Positions 1 to 6,167 of a stretch of 6,309 nucleotides of DNA are shown piece after piece. Under the pieces are notes generated by a model, which ran no database searches, was not told the origin of the DNA, and saw only the letters and a list, made by a program, of their open reading frames with translations. This stretch comes from Paracoccaceae bacterium. GTDB lineage: Bacteria > Pseudomonadota > Alphaproteobacteria > Rhodobacterales > Rhodobacteraceae. The stretch lies in NCBI GenBank assembly GCA_026709725.1, contig JAPOSK010000201.1, forward strand, positions 1-6,309, read 5' to 3'. The first letter of the stretch is position 1. Each line of letters starts with the position of its first letter. Both the position numbers and the translations under genes were made by a program.

Positions 1-1
1 G

Positions 2-157
2 GATGCCGCCAGACGTGATGCGGATGCCGCCAAGCGCGACAAGGACAACCAGCGCTGGATTGTTGGATTTGGCATCGCCCAGGTGGTCCTCACCGTCGCA
101 GTCCTCGCTGCGGGTTTTGCGTTCCTCGGCATTCTGATCGGTCTCCCCGCGCCCTGA
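2..157 (+). CDS. C-terminal fragment of a coiled-coil/membrane-anchor protein (5' end outside window)
   Basis: An open frame enters from the left edge and stops at TGA 155-157, leaving 51 residues. The first 14 residues are two charged heptads (DAARRDA, DAAKRDK), encoded by an imperfect 21-nt direct repeat, as expected for a coiled coil. They are followed by RDKDNQRW and then one strongly hydrophobic segment of about 25-30 residues (WIVGFGIAQVVLTV to LGILIGL), which reads as a single transmembrane helix ending almost at the C-terminus. This architecture is common in small tail-anchored coiled-coil proteins (CCDC90/DUF1640-like or XhlA-like), but the fragment is too short to choose a family. 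A 5-bp hairpin (ATTCC/GGAAT, 157-170) sits on the stop codon and has no T-tract. No function is assigned. Confidence 0.6.
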   Translation, partial: DAARRDADAAKRDKDNQRWIVGFGIAQVVLTVAVLAAGFAFLGILIGLPAP

Positions 158-347
158 TTCCGACCGGAATGAATCCGCCCCATTGTCCAGACACCTCCAC
201 GGGGAGCACGGCGGTGTCAGGTGCCGAACGCCCTGAGGGCATTCCAAGGGCAATGCAGTCGCCGATTTGGAGAGGGAGTTCATGGTCTGTGGCGCCCGGT
301 GGGCCCAGGACAGGCTCATTCCCTCCGCAATGAGGAGGAATCGGTCC

Positions 348-425
348 ATGACATTCGTTGTACGCATCCTCAGATGGGACGGTCAAAGCCTCCGACACCG
401 ATCTGCACGGCCGCATTGCCAATGA
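348..425 (+). CDS. Possible 25-residue small ORF with a strong Shine-Dalgarno
   Basis: ATG at 348 follows AGGAGG (333-338) with a 9-nt spacer, the best ribosome-binding site in the first kilobase. The frame encodes 25 residues beginning MTFVVRILRWDG and stops at TGA 423-425. The start is hydrophobic and the tail basic (RHRSARPH). It could be the genuine start of a longer gene now broken by a frameshift, because a neighbouring frame stays open to 885. It could also be a chance SD-like sequence. I recognise no family. Confidence 0.2.
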   Translation: MTFVVRILRWDGQSLRHRSARPHCQ

Positions 426-903
426 CAGCCGTGGCACGGAACGCGATCCTTCTGCCCGATCCATATCGGGATCATGGCGAAATCAGGTTTCTGCACCCGC
501 CATCGGCAGGGGTGCCAATCCGCGGACGATCAGGAGCAATCTGACGGTTGCTGTCGACCCGGTGGGAGCGACCCGCACACAGGGGAAACCCGGAGGGAAG
601 GCGGCGACATCCGGCGGCGGCCCTGTCTCTGCACAAAAGCCGTTGACTGCAGAGTGGTGCACCAGCGCCCGCATCCCGGAGGGCTGTGTCGGCCCCGGCG
701 GCATCGCCAGCTGCAGGGATGGCGAGAGTGATCTCCAGGGCAGGGTTGTCCTGAACCGCCTCTGGACCGGACCCCGATTCGATGCAGACACGCTGTACTG
801 TACGGTTGTCAATGCCTTCAGGACCACGATGATCCTATGGATGATGACGCTCCACGGACGATCCCCGCGAACAGACATCGCGTAGACGATTGCGGAGGGA
901 CGG

Positions 904-1121
904 AGGGGCCTGATCCCCCTATGGCGGACCCGGAACCCTGTCAGCTCCCGATCATGCATGATCGGCCATAACAGCACCGGGCCCGCATAATGCCGGGCCC
1001 CGGTCAGTGCTCCGGCGAAACATCGGTCCCCTGTCCCGAATGTTTCGCAGTGCCAACCGCCGGGCCCGTGCCAACCGGCTCCGCCTGGCACGGGCGGCCT
1101 GATCCGGTCGAATCAGACCGG
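904..1121. repeat. Cluster of six stem-loops / inverted repeats
   Basis: Six inverted repeats follow one another in about 218 nt. They are 904-920 (AGGGG/CCCCT, 7-nt loop), 948-965 (perfect 18-bp palindrome), 976-1004 (ACCGGGCCCG against CGGGCCCCGGT, one bulged C) and 1015-1048 (GCGAAACAT/ATGTTTCGC, 9 bp, with an inner CGG/CCG). The last two are 1064-1095 (GCCCGTGCCA/TGGCACGGGC, 10 bp perfect, 12-nt loop) and 1104-1121 (CCGGTC/GACCGG, 6-nt loop). None is followed by a T-tract, so they are not simple intrinsic terminators. Possible explanations are a structured non-coding RNA, a REP/BIME-like palindrome cluster or the end of a lost mobile element. The arms differ in sequence, so this is not an array of one repeated unit. 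Confidence 0.55.
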
Positions 1122-1193
1122 GAGCCGGGGCGCGTCGGGAGATGTCATGAAGGGTCAGCCATGGCAGAATCACTCCCACACCGGAAGAATGGA

Positions 1194-1221
1194 TTGCATT
1201 TTCCGTTGCAAGAGACATAAT
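1194..1221 (+). promoter_or_regulatory. Candidate sigma70 promoter upstream of tRNA-Cys
   Basis: TTGCAT (1194-1199) and CATAAT (1216-1221) are separated by 16 nt. They match the -35 and -10 consensus at 4/6 and 5/6 positions. Transcription would begin near 1228, giving a leader of about 88 nt before the mature tRNA 5' end, to be removed by RNase P. No better-spaced pair is visible nearer the tRNA. Confidence 0.4.
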
Positions 1222-1315
1222 CGGGCTCGCAGTGGTCAGGTCGGTCTGATTCGTGTTGGTCGGACTATCGGGTGCCTGTCTGGCGATTGATACGGCGATG
1301 CATGCCACAAAACGG

Positions 1316-1389
1316 GGCGAGTTGGCGGAATGGTTACGCAGCGGACTGCAAATCCGTCCATACCGGTTCGATTCCGGTACTCGCCTCCA
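1316..1389 (+). tRNA. tRNA-Cys (anticodon GCA), CCA encoded
   Basis: A complete cloverleaf can be drawn. The acceptor stem is GGCGAGT (1316-1322) paired with ACTCGCC (1379-1385). The anticodon stem GCGGA/TCCGT (1341-1345/1353-1357) has one G-T pair and encloses loop CTGCAAA with anticodon GCA at 1348-1350. The T-arm is ACCGG-TTCGATT-CCGGT (1362-1378). The discriminator is T1386, as expected for cysteine identity (U73), and CCA is encoded at 1387-1389. Short overlapping open frames on both strands here are translations of the tRNA itself and are not genes. tRNA genes are common integration targets, but I found no duplicated 3' tRNA end in this window. Confidence 0.97.
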
Positions 1390-1476
1390 TATCCATGACT
1401 GTCACGAAACCCTCCCCATGACCGTTGAACCCGTCTTCGGGGACGCCCCGCCGGTCACCATCGGCACCAGGATGCA

Positions 1477-3438
1477 ATGACCCGCCTCTGGCGACCTTCA
1501 CCTGAGCACCAGCGTGCAACCCAGCTTGCCCGATTCATGGAACGGGTTGATGTTGGCGTGACCGGTGATGGATATGATTATGACGCCCTCTGGCTGTATT
1601 CGGTGACGGAATCAGAGGCGTTCTGGTCACAAGCCTGGGATGCGCTTGGCATCATTGGCGAGAAGGGAGACCGGGTTCTGGAGTGCGGGGACGGGCTCGA
1701 GTCCAGTCGGTTTTTTCCAGATGCCAGACTGAATTTTGCCGCAAATCTTCTCAAGCGCCGCGATGATGCCTGTGCAATTGACTTCTATGGTGAAGACGGG
1801 ACCCGGCGCTCCCTGACATTCCGGGAACTCCGACAGGATGTTGCCCGCCTGCAATCGGCTCTGGCCGCTGACGGTGTTGGGGTTGGTGATCGCGTTGCTG
1901 CTGTCGTCGCCAATGTTCCCGAAGCCGTTGTCGCCATGCTGGCTGTGACCAGCCTCGGGGCCGTCTGGTCGTCCTGTTCACCGGATTTTGGTGTCAATGG
2001 CATTCTGGACAGGTTCAGCCAGATTGCGCCCAGCGTTCTTTTCACCATGGATGGATACCGCTATGGCGGACGGTGGTTCGACACCGGAAGCACCGGTTCC
2101 GATGTGGCTGCCGCGCTCCCGGCTCTGCGGCGTCATGTCCGCATTTCCTATCAGGGGGTGGATGGACCGCACGATGATTCCGCTCTGTCATACAACGCTT
2201 ATCTCGACCCGCATGAGCAGGCGGAACCGAAGGTCTCGCCGATTGATTTCAATGAGCCGCTTGTGATTCTGTTCTCCTCCGGGACGACGGGTCCGCCCAA
2301 ATGCATTGTCCATTCTGCCGGTGGGGTCCTGCTGCAGCATGCCAAGGAACACCGGTTGCATGGTGATATCCGAAGCAACGATCGAATGTGCTACTTCACC
2401 ACCGCCGGCTGGATGATGTGGAACTGGATGGTGTCGGCTCTGCAGGCCGATGCATCGCTCATCCTTTTTGATGGCATGCCAATGACACCGTCTGCCGACC
2501 GTCTGCCGACCCTGATTGCTGACACAGATGTGACCCATTTCGGTGCTTCGGCCCGCTATTTTTCTGCGGCATCCAAGGCAGGAGTCGCTCCAGCCGAAAG
2601 CCGCCCCCTTGCCCATCTCAGAACCGTTTATTCGACCGGATCACCGCTGGCTCCGGATACATTTGATTATCTCTACAAATCCTGGAAATCGGATCTCTGT
2701 GTGGCCTCGATTGCAGGAGGAACGGATATTCTCGGCTGTTTTGTCGGACCAAGCCCGATCAGCCCGGTTTATCGGGGCCAGTGTCAGAAACGGCTTCTGG
2801 GCATGGATGTCCAGGTTTATGATACGACGGGGAAGCCGTTGTCAGGAGCAGCCGGTGAGCTGGTTTGCACCAACCCCCATCCTTCAATCCCCATCGGGTT
2901 TCTCAATGATTCGGGCGGTCAACGGTTTCATGCAGCCTATTTTGAGCGTTACCCGGGCGTCTGGCATCATGGGGACTGGGTCGAACTCACTCCCGAAGGC
3001 GGCATGATCTTCCATGGTCGATCAGATGCAACGCTGAACCCATCCGGAGTTCGAATCGGCACGGCGGAAATCTACCGACCGGTCGAAGCGATGACTGAGA
3101 TTCTGGAAGCGCTGATGATTGACCATGTTGACGGTGACAGGATGGACATCGTTCTCTTTGTCACGCTTGCTGCCGGGATTCGTCTTGATGCAGCATTGGC
3201 ACAGACAATCCGTGAGCAAATCAGGAACCACGCGTCTCCTCGTCATGTCCCCCGCCATATTATTGCCGTCCCGGAGATTCCCCGCACCCGATCCGGCAAG
3301 ATTGTCGAGCTTGCCGTCCGCGATGTCATCCATGGCCGTCCTGTTCGCAATCGCGATGCCCTCGCCAATCCCGAAGCACTCAGTCACTTCAGAAATCTGC
3401 CGGACCTCACTCCGCCAGAAACGGACTTCCGATTGTGA
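1477..3438 (+). CDS. aacS: Acetoacetyl-CoA synthetase (acetoacetate-CoA ligase, EC 6.2.1.16)
   Basis: This cytoplasmic enzyme activates acetoacetate with ATP and CoA to acetoacetyl-CoA, AMP and PPi, feeding ketone-body or polyhydroxybutyrate-derived carbon into central metabolism. The 653 residues match the family's usual length (about 650). An acetyl-CoA-synthetase-type N-terminal domain covers roughly residues 35-95. ANL-superfamily core motifs follow in order: the phosphate loop SSGTTGPPK (267-275), TTAGWMMWNW (308-317), YSTGSPL (385-391), AGGTDI (413-418), GDW with D500, GRSDATLNPSGVRIG (514-528, hinge D517) and the C-terminal catalytic lysine in RTRSGK (K608). All key residues are present. 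The start at 1477 gives the family-typical opening LWRPSPE; its ribosome-binding site is weak (AGGA at 1469-1472, 4-nt spacer). The gene stands alone, 87 nt after the tRNA, with no thiolase, CoA-transferase or hydroxybutyrate dehydrogenase nearby. Its base composition is less GC-rich than the lipoprotein gene at 5103. No convincing intrinsic terminator follows. Confidence 0.95.
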   Translation: MTRLWRPSPEHQRATQLARFMERVDVGVTGDGYDYDALWLYSVTESEAFWSQAWDALGIIGEKGDRVLECGDGLESSRFFPDARLNFAANLLKRRDDACAIDFYGEDGTRRSLTFRELRQDVARLQSALAADGVGVGDRVAAVVANVPEAVVAMLAVTSLGAVWSSCSPDFGVNGILDRFSQIAPSVLFTMDGYRYGGRWFDTGSTGSDVAAALPALRRHVRISYQGVDGPHDDSALSYNAYLDPHEQAEPKVSPIDFNEPLVILFSSGTTGPPKCIVHSAGGVLLQHAKEHRLHGDIRSNDRMCYFTTAGWMMWNWMVSALQADASLILFDGMPMTPSADRLPTLIADTDVTHFGASARYFSAASKAGVAPAESRPLAHLRTVYSTGSPLAPDTFDYLYKSWKSDLCVASIAGGTDILGCFVGPSPISPVYRGQCQKRLLGMDVQVYDTTGKPLSGAAGELVCTNPHPSIPIGFLNDSGGQRFHAAYFERYPGVWHHGDWVELTPEGGMIFHGRSDATLNPSGVRIGTAEIYRPVEAMTEILEALMIDHVDGDRMDIVLFVTLAAGIRLDAALAQTIREQIRNHASPRHVPRHIIAVPEIPRTRSGKIVELAVRDVIHGRPVRNRDALANPEALSHFRNLPDLTPPETDFRL

Positions 3439-3548
3439 TCCGGGGGTGACCGCCGCATGGATCATTGCCAATCCCCTTATCTCATACCCCGCCGCGGGAT
3501 GGCTGATCAGATGCCGGATCCGTCCCGCTGTGACCCGGTGGCACGATC

Positions 3549-3604
3549 GGGGGGGGGGCGCAATTGCGGCCTGAGTCCGGCTTGAACGGGCGGATTGCGC
3601 CCCC
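3549..3604. repeat. G10 homopolymer plus 11-bp inverted repeat
   Basis: Ten consecutive G residues occupy 3549-3558. The last five begin the arm GGGGGCGCAAT (3554-3564), which is matched perfectly by ATTGCGCCCCC (3594-3604) across a 29-nt spacer. An internal palindrome CGCAATTGCG lies at 3559-3568. The structure sits between aacS and the transposase remnant. It could be a terminator-like hairpin for aacS, though it has no T-tract, or part of an element end. The homopolymer itself is prone to slippage and to sequencing error. Confidence 0.45.
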
Positions 3605-3622
3605 GGAGCGGCGTTCGTCTCA

Positions 3623-3949
3623 ATGGTTGCGGCACGGGGTGCACCGGAGCATGCAGATGGGGCGTCAGCCCATGCGGGGCTTGCCATTGACCATGGCCAT
3701 GCCAGCGTCAATCACTCCAAGGGCGAATATGTCCGCAAGGATGTCCACGCCAACGGCATCGAATCCTTCCGGTCCATGCTGAAGAGGGTGCACAAGGGCG
3801 CGTATGACAGGTTCTCCGGGAAGCATCCCGGGCGGTATGTCACCGACTTCTTCGGTCGCTACACTGTCCGGGAGCGGGACACGCTCAACCGGATGTGCAT
3901 CCTCGCCCGGGGCATGACCGGCCCCGCTGCCTGCCCCACAGGACACTGA
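3623..3949 (+). pseudogene. IS1595-family (ISXO2-like) transposase, C-terminal remnant
   Basis: The frame (open from 3575, first ATG 3623) encodes the end of an ISXO2-like DDE transposase. It contains HASVNHSKGEYVRKDVHANG, then IESF with the third catalytic acid E47, MLKR, then KHPGRYVTDFFGRY and an R..DTLNRM tail. These blocks are characteristic of the IS1595 group. DGASAHAGL (D12) corresponds to the region of the second catalytic aspartate. The zinc-ribbon N-terminus and first catalytic aspartate are absent: upstream frames (3439-3574) show nothing similar and contain stops. IESFW has become IESFR, and FAGRHN has become FFGRYT. The protein is therefore a dead fragment of about a third of the usual length. 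No terminal inverted repeats or target-site duplication could be identified, so the original element boundaries are unknown. Confidence 0.8.
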
Positions 3950-4011
3950 TTGCCGACAACGGATTGTGGAGCGGTGCGGATGGAGGCGTCAGGGCATGAG
4001 TGCCATACCGC

Positions 4012-4077
4012 TCAGTTATCCTCAAGACGATCAGTGGCTTCCATTAACCGGAACTTCATTGCCCAGAATTGCCCCAT
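4012..4077 (-). CDS. Possible 21-residue small ORF behind a perfect AGGAGG
   Basis: On the minus strand AGGAGG (4086-4081) lies 3 nt before an ATG at 4077, with a second in-frame ATG at 4059. The frame encodes MGQFWAMKFRLMEATDRLED plus N and stops at 4012-4014. It lies in the AT-richer spacer between the transposase remnant and the truncated end of the methyltransferase pseudogene. The spacing is shorter than optimal, and I recognise no family. It may be the 5' stub of a gene lost by deletion, or chance. Confidence 0.15.
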   Translation of the reverse strand: MGQFWAMKFRLMEATDRLEDN

Positions 4078-4117
4078 TTTCCTCCTAACAGACTGATATG
4101 CAATGACGTCCTGCCTG

Positions 4118-4968
4118 TCATTGGGCCCCTGAACCTGGATTCTCACTTACATATGAAATCCCTTTGCAATCCCCTTTTTTCGTCTTGACCGGAATGTGGT
4201 GCGTCCGCCAGTCTGCCGCATTTGTTCCCTGATTTCTGTCAAGCCACACCCCGGAAAGATCATCAGGGACAGATTTCAAGGCCTTGAATGCGCCCGAACT
4301 CAGTTCTTTCAATCTGGCGTATGTCACCTGTCCTCTTCATCGAAGTATTTTCCGTAACGCCCAATTGTTGAATCCGACAACGGAGCTTTGGCGATTTTGC
4401 TGACTGCACATCTTCGCGTGTCTTTCGCATACCAGAAAATCAAATCATGAGTCCGCTTGCAGTAATCAGAATTTCTGCGCCCCGCTGGATCAGTGTAACA
4501 CCACACAGTTTCATTCCGAAACTGCTTCCATCCAAGGATCGCATCCAGACGGCCTTCAAGGAGTGGGGTGCGGTCGGGCCGCAGTGCAGGTGGATGCTTC
4601 CGGTCGGTTTCGGGATGCGGTGCATTTCCAGGAGCCGCACCGCCATGAAGCACATGTAGGCACCCATGCCGTCCGAGTGCGCATAGCGGGCCGACTCGAT
4701 GGCCTCCATCAGGCGGGGATAGTCATCGGTCATCCGGTCGGTGCACATCCCGTTCCCATGACCGGCGATCCTGGAACCTGGCACCGGCGGTCAGACTGTC
4801 CGGGGTGGCGTGGAAGTCTCGACCCTTGTTGAGCGGCGGATCGGTGGCAATCAGATCAACCGACTCCGAATTCATCCCCCGCATGACCGCCAGATTGTCG
4901 CCGTGGAACAGGGTCCGGTTGGGCCGTTGGCATCGGTTTTTCTTGACTTTCCGCCCGTGATCGGGCAT
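4118..4968 (-). pseudogene. Beta-class DNA methyltransferase (adenine/cytosine-N type), frameshifted and 3'-truncated
   Basis: Read on the minus strand from ATG 4968, the product resembles site-specific amino-methyltransferases with motif order IV then I. Pieces in order are RTLFHGDNLAVMRGM, VDLIATDPPLNKGRDF (residues 37-52), then ITDDYP-type sequence with ESARYAHSDGMGAYMCFMAV and LEMHRI, then LHCGPTAPHSLKAV, ILGWKQFRNETVWCY, KRTHDLIFWYAK, and finally FKALKSVPDDLSGVWLDRN and IPVKTKKG. Continuity requires three frame changes: near 4734-4740, at 4547/4548 and near 4327-4331. The catalytic DPPF is DPPL (D43-L46) and the expected HCDPT is HCGPT. Similarity ends at about 4160, before the TQKP and DPFxG (SAM-binding motif I) part, so the enzyme cannot work. 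This is a decayed restriction-modification, orphan or phage-type methylase; its sequence specificity cannot be told. Confidence 0.85.
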
Positions 4969-4999
4969 CCTGCCCCCGGTGATAGAGGCTTTTCAAGCA

Positions 5000-5021
5000 T
5001 ATAATCCCCCTGATCATCAGG
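5000..5021 (+). promoter_or_regulatory. Candidate -10 box with adjoining operator-like palindrome
   Basis: A perfect TATAAT (5000-5005) lies about 98 nt upstream of the lipoprotein start. At 17-nt spacing the -35 position (4977-4982) reads CGGTGA, a poor match, suggesting activator dependence if it is used. CCTGAT-C-ATCAGG (5009-5021) is a 13-nt palindrome falling where transcription would begin, a typical place for a repressor site. The same stretch could also serve the divergent methyltransferase remnant. Confidence 0.35.
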
Positions 5022-5102
5022 ACCACAAGCGCAGCTATGCCGATGTCGGTTTTGTCCGGCAGTTCTGAGCGTGCGTGCCCATCGAACCAAGGAGACCTTT
5101 CC

Positions 5103-6167
5103 ATGACCCAACGCATCCCCCCAGGCGTTGACTGCAGCCCTCCTCTGCGCCCACAGGGGAATGAACATGATGACACTGCACCCCCGCTCGGCGCCCTCCT
5201 GACCGGTCTCGCCCTGACGCTCGCCGCCTGTGGTGGCGGTGAGGCCCCGCCCGTCATCCCCGCTGGCGACATCCGCCATGACTATCGCGTGGATGCTACA
5301 CTGGCCGGTGGTGTCGTGACGGTGACGGTCCCGCGCACGGGCGGCGGCACCCGCACCCTCGACAGCCGCGAGCATCGGGAAGCCAGCTGGGCGCTCGCCT
5401 CCCCGCCACCGGCCCTCGCGGGCTTTGTCTCGCGCGAGTACCTGCTGGTCGAGAACCGCTCGGACGGCAAGACCTTGGTCTTTGCCAATCTCGAACAGAA
5501 CGACAGCGATGCCACCGACTGGCTGGTGTCCGGCTGGTGGATGCACTTTCCGCGCGGGGCCGCGGCCACCGCCATCGCCGAAGCCTCAGAGCGGGGCCTC
5601 TTCTTTGCCGGCCCCGAACTCGATCCGTGGCCGGTCGAGTTGCCTGAGGACGGCACGGCGACCTATCTCGGCGGCGTGGGTGGCATCTACACCTACAGAC
5701 ATGGACCTGCCTCGCCCCATGTCGAGCAACGGGGTGCCACGGAGGTGGCCGAGGTGGGGGCGCTGATGGCCCTGGAGGTCGACTTTGCAGCCGGCACCCT
5801 GGCCGGCTGCATCGGCTGTGGCCGCCCGATCACGCCCCAGACCTATTATCTCTATCCGGCGCTGCCCTTCCGGGCCGACCCACCGGTGGCCAGCCCGGCG
5901 GGCTACCAGATCGCGCTCGCCGATGGGGTGCTGACCCCCGACGGGGTCTTCCAGAGTGACACACTCATCGTCACCCATGCTACAGATGCCGACCGGATCA
6001 TGGAGAGTTCGGGTCGCTGGGGCGGGCAGTTCTCCAATGTCCCGGATGCCACCGGCCTGCCCCGGCGGGTTGGGGCCGGGATTGCCCATGCGGACTTTGC
6101 CGAAGCCGGCGGCACGGGCCGGCTCGAGTTCGGCTTTGCCGGTCTCATGCCGGTGCCGGACGGGTGA
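5103..6167 (+). CDS. Transferrin-binding-protein-like (TbpB/fHbp-type) surface lipoprotein
   Basis: The product has 354 residues from ATG 5103, chosen because AAGGAGA lies 7 nt upstream; ATG 5037 in the same frame has no ribosome-binding site. A hydrophobic stretch ending in the lipobox LAAC (lipidated C43) is followed by a GGGEAPP linker. The body is beta-rich and resembles alphaproteobacterial TbpB-like beta-barrel lipoproteins. It carries SREYLLVENRSDGKTLVFAN, GTATYLGGVGGIYTYRHG (from G184), VDFAAGTLAGCIGCG with C236 and C239, and the family-typical RWGGQFSNVPD (W306). A small barrel ends in FGFAGLMP. It is presumably exported by Sec and anchored in the outer membrane; the ligand is unknown. 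The first 29 residues are acidic and proline-rich and make a poor signal-peptide n-region. A better one (MNMMTLHPRS) is encoded in another frame just upstream, so an indel near 5180-5200 is suspected. The gene is much more GC-rich than its left neighbours. Confidence 0.8.
   Translation: MTQRIPPGVDCSPPLRPQGNEHDDTAPPLGALLTGLALTLAACGGGEAPPVIPAGDIRHDYRVDATLAGGVVTVTVPRTGGGTRTLDSREHREASWALASPPPALAGFVSREYLLVENRSDGKTLVFANLEQNDSDATDWLVSGWWMHFPRGAAATAIAEASERGLFFAGPELDPWPVELPEDGTATYLGGVGGIYTYRHGPASPHVEQRGATEVAEVGALMALEVDFAAGTLAGCIGCGRPITPQTYYLYPALPFRADPPVASPAGYQIALADGVLTPDGVFQSDTLIVTHATDADRIMESSGRWGGQFSNVPDATGLPRRVGAGIAHADFAEAGGTGRLEFGFAGLMPVPDG

Larger units (their letters stand above)
158..1193. other. 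Long stretch without a recognisable gene
   Basis: About 1.0 kb lies between the coiled-coil fragment and the tRNA promoter. Long open frames exist on both strands (for example 358-885 + and 483-1091 -). They overlap each other, lack Shine-Dalgarno sites, show no known motif and have residue compositions typical of GC-rich non-coding frames, rich in R, P, G and C. One short frame, at 348, has a good ribosome-binding site and is listed separately. The right-hand part (904-1121) is rich in inverted repeats and is also listed separately. Parts of this stretch may be eroded coding sequence, but I could not match any protein family on either strand. Confidence 0.5.

Noticed and set aside
358..885. 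175-codon open frame on the plus strand
   Set aside because: It begins at a TTG without a correctly spaced ribosome-binding site, shows no recognisable motif, and overlaps an equally long antisense frame; long stop-free runs are common at this GC content.
483..1091. 202-codon open frame on the minus strand
   Set aside because: It runs through the stem-loop cluster, has a composition rich in P, R, G and W without domain signatures, and has no Shine-Dalgarno.
900..1125. CRISPR array
   Set aside because: The inverted repeats differ from one another in sequence and spacing; there is no repeated unit with uniform spacers.
1430..1450. Small hairpins between the tRNA and aacS (CCCG/CGGG or CGGGG/CCCCG)
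   Set aside because: The stems are only 4-5 bp, compete with each other, and have no following T-tract, so they are not called a terminator.
1253..1480. 75-codon frame running through the tRNA into the aacS start
   Set aside because: Its centre is a translation of tRNA-Cys, and its end merely overlaps the aacS start codon as ATGA.
3022..3711. 229-codon minus-strand frame antisense to the end of aacS
   Set aside because: It overlaps well-supported coding sequence for the AMP-binding C-terminal domain and the transposase remnant; it is a shadow frame.
5037..5102. Upstream in-frame ATG (5037) as the lipoprotein start
   Set aside because: It has no ribosome-binding site and would lengthen an already oversized leader to 64 residues before the lipobox cysteine.
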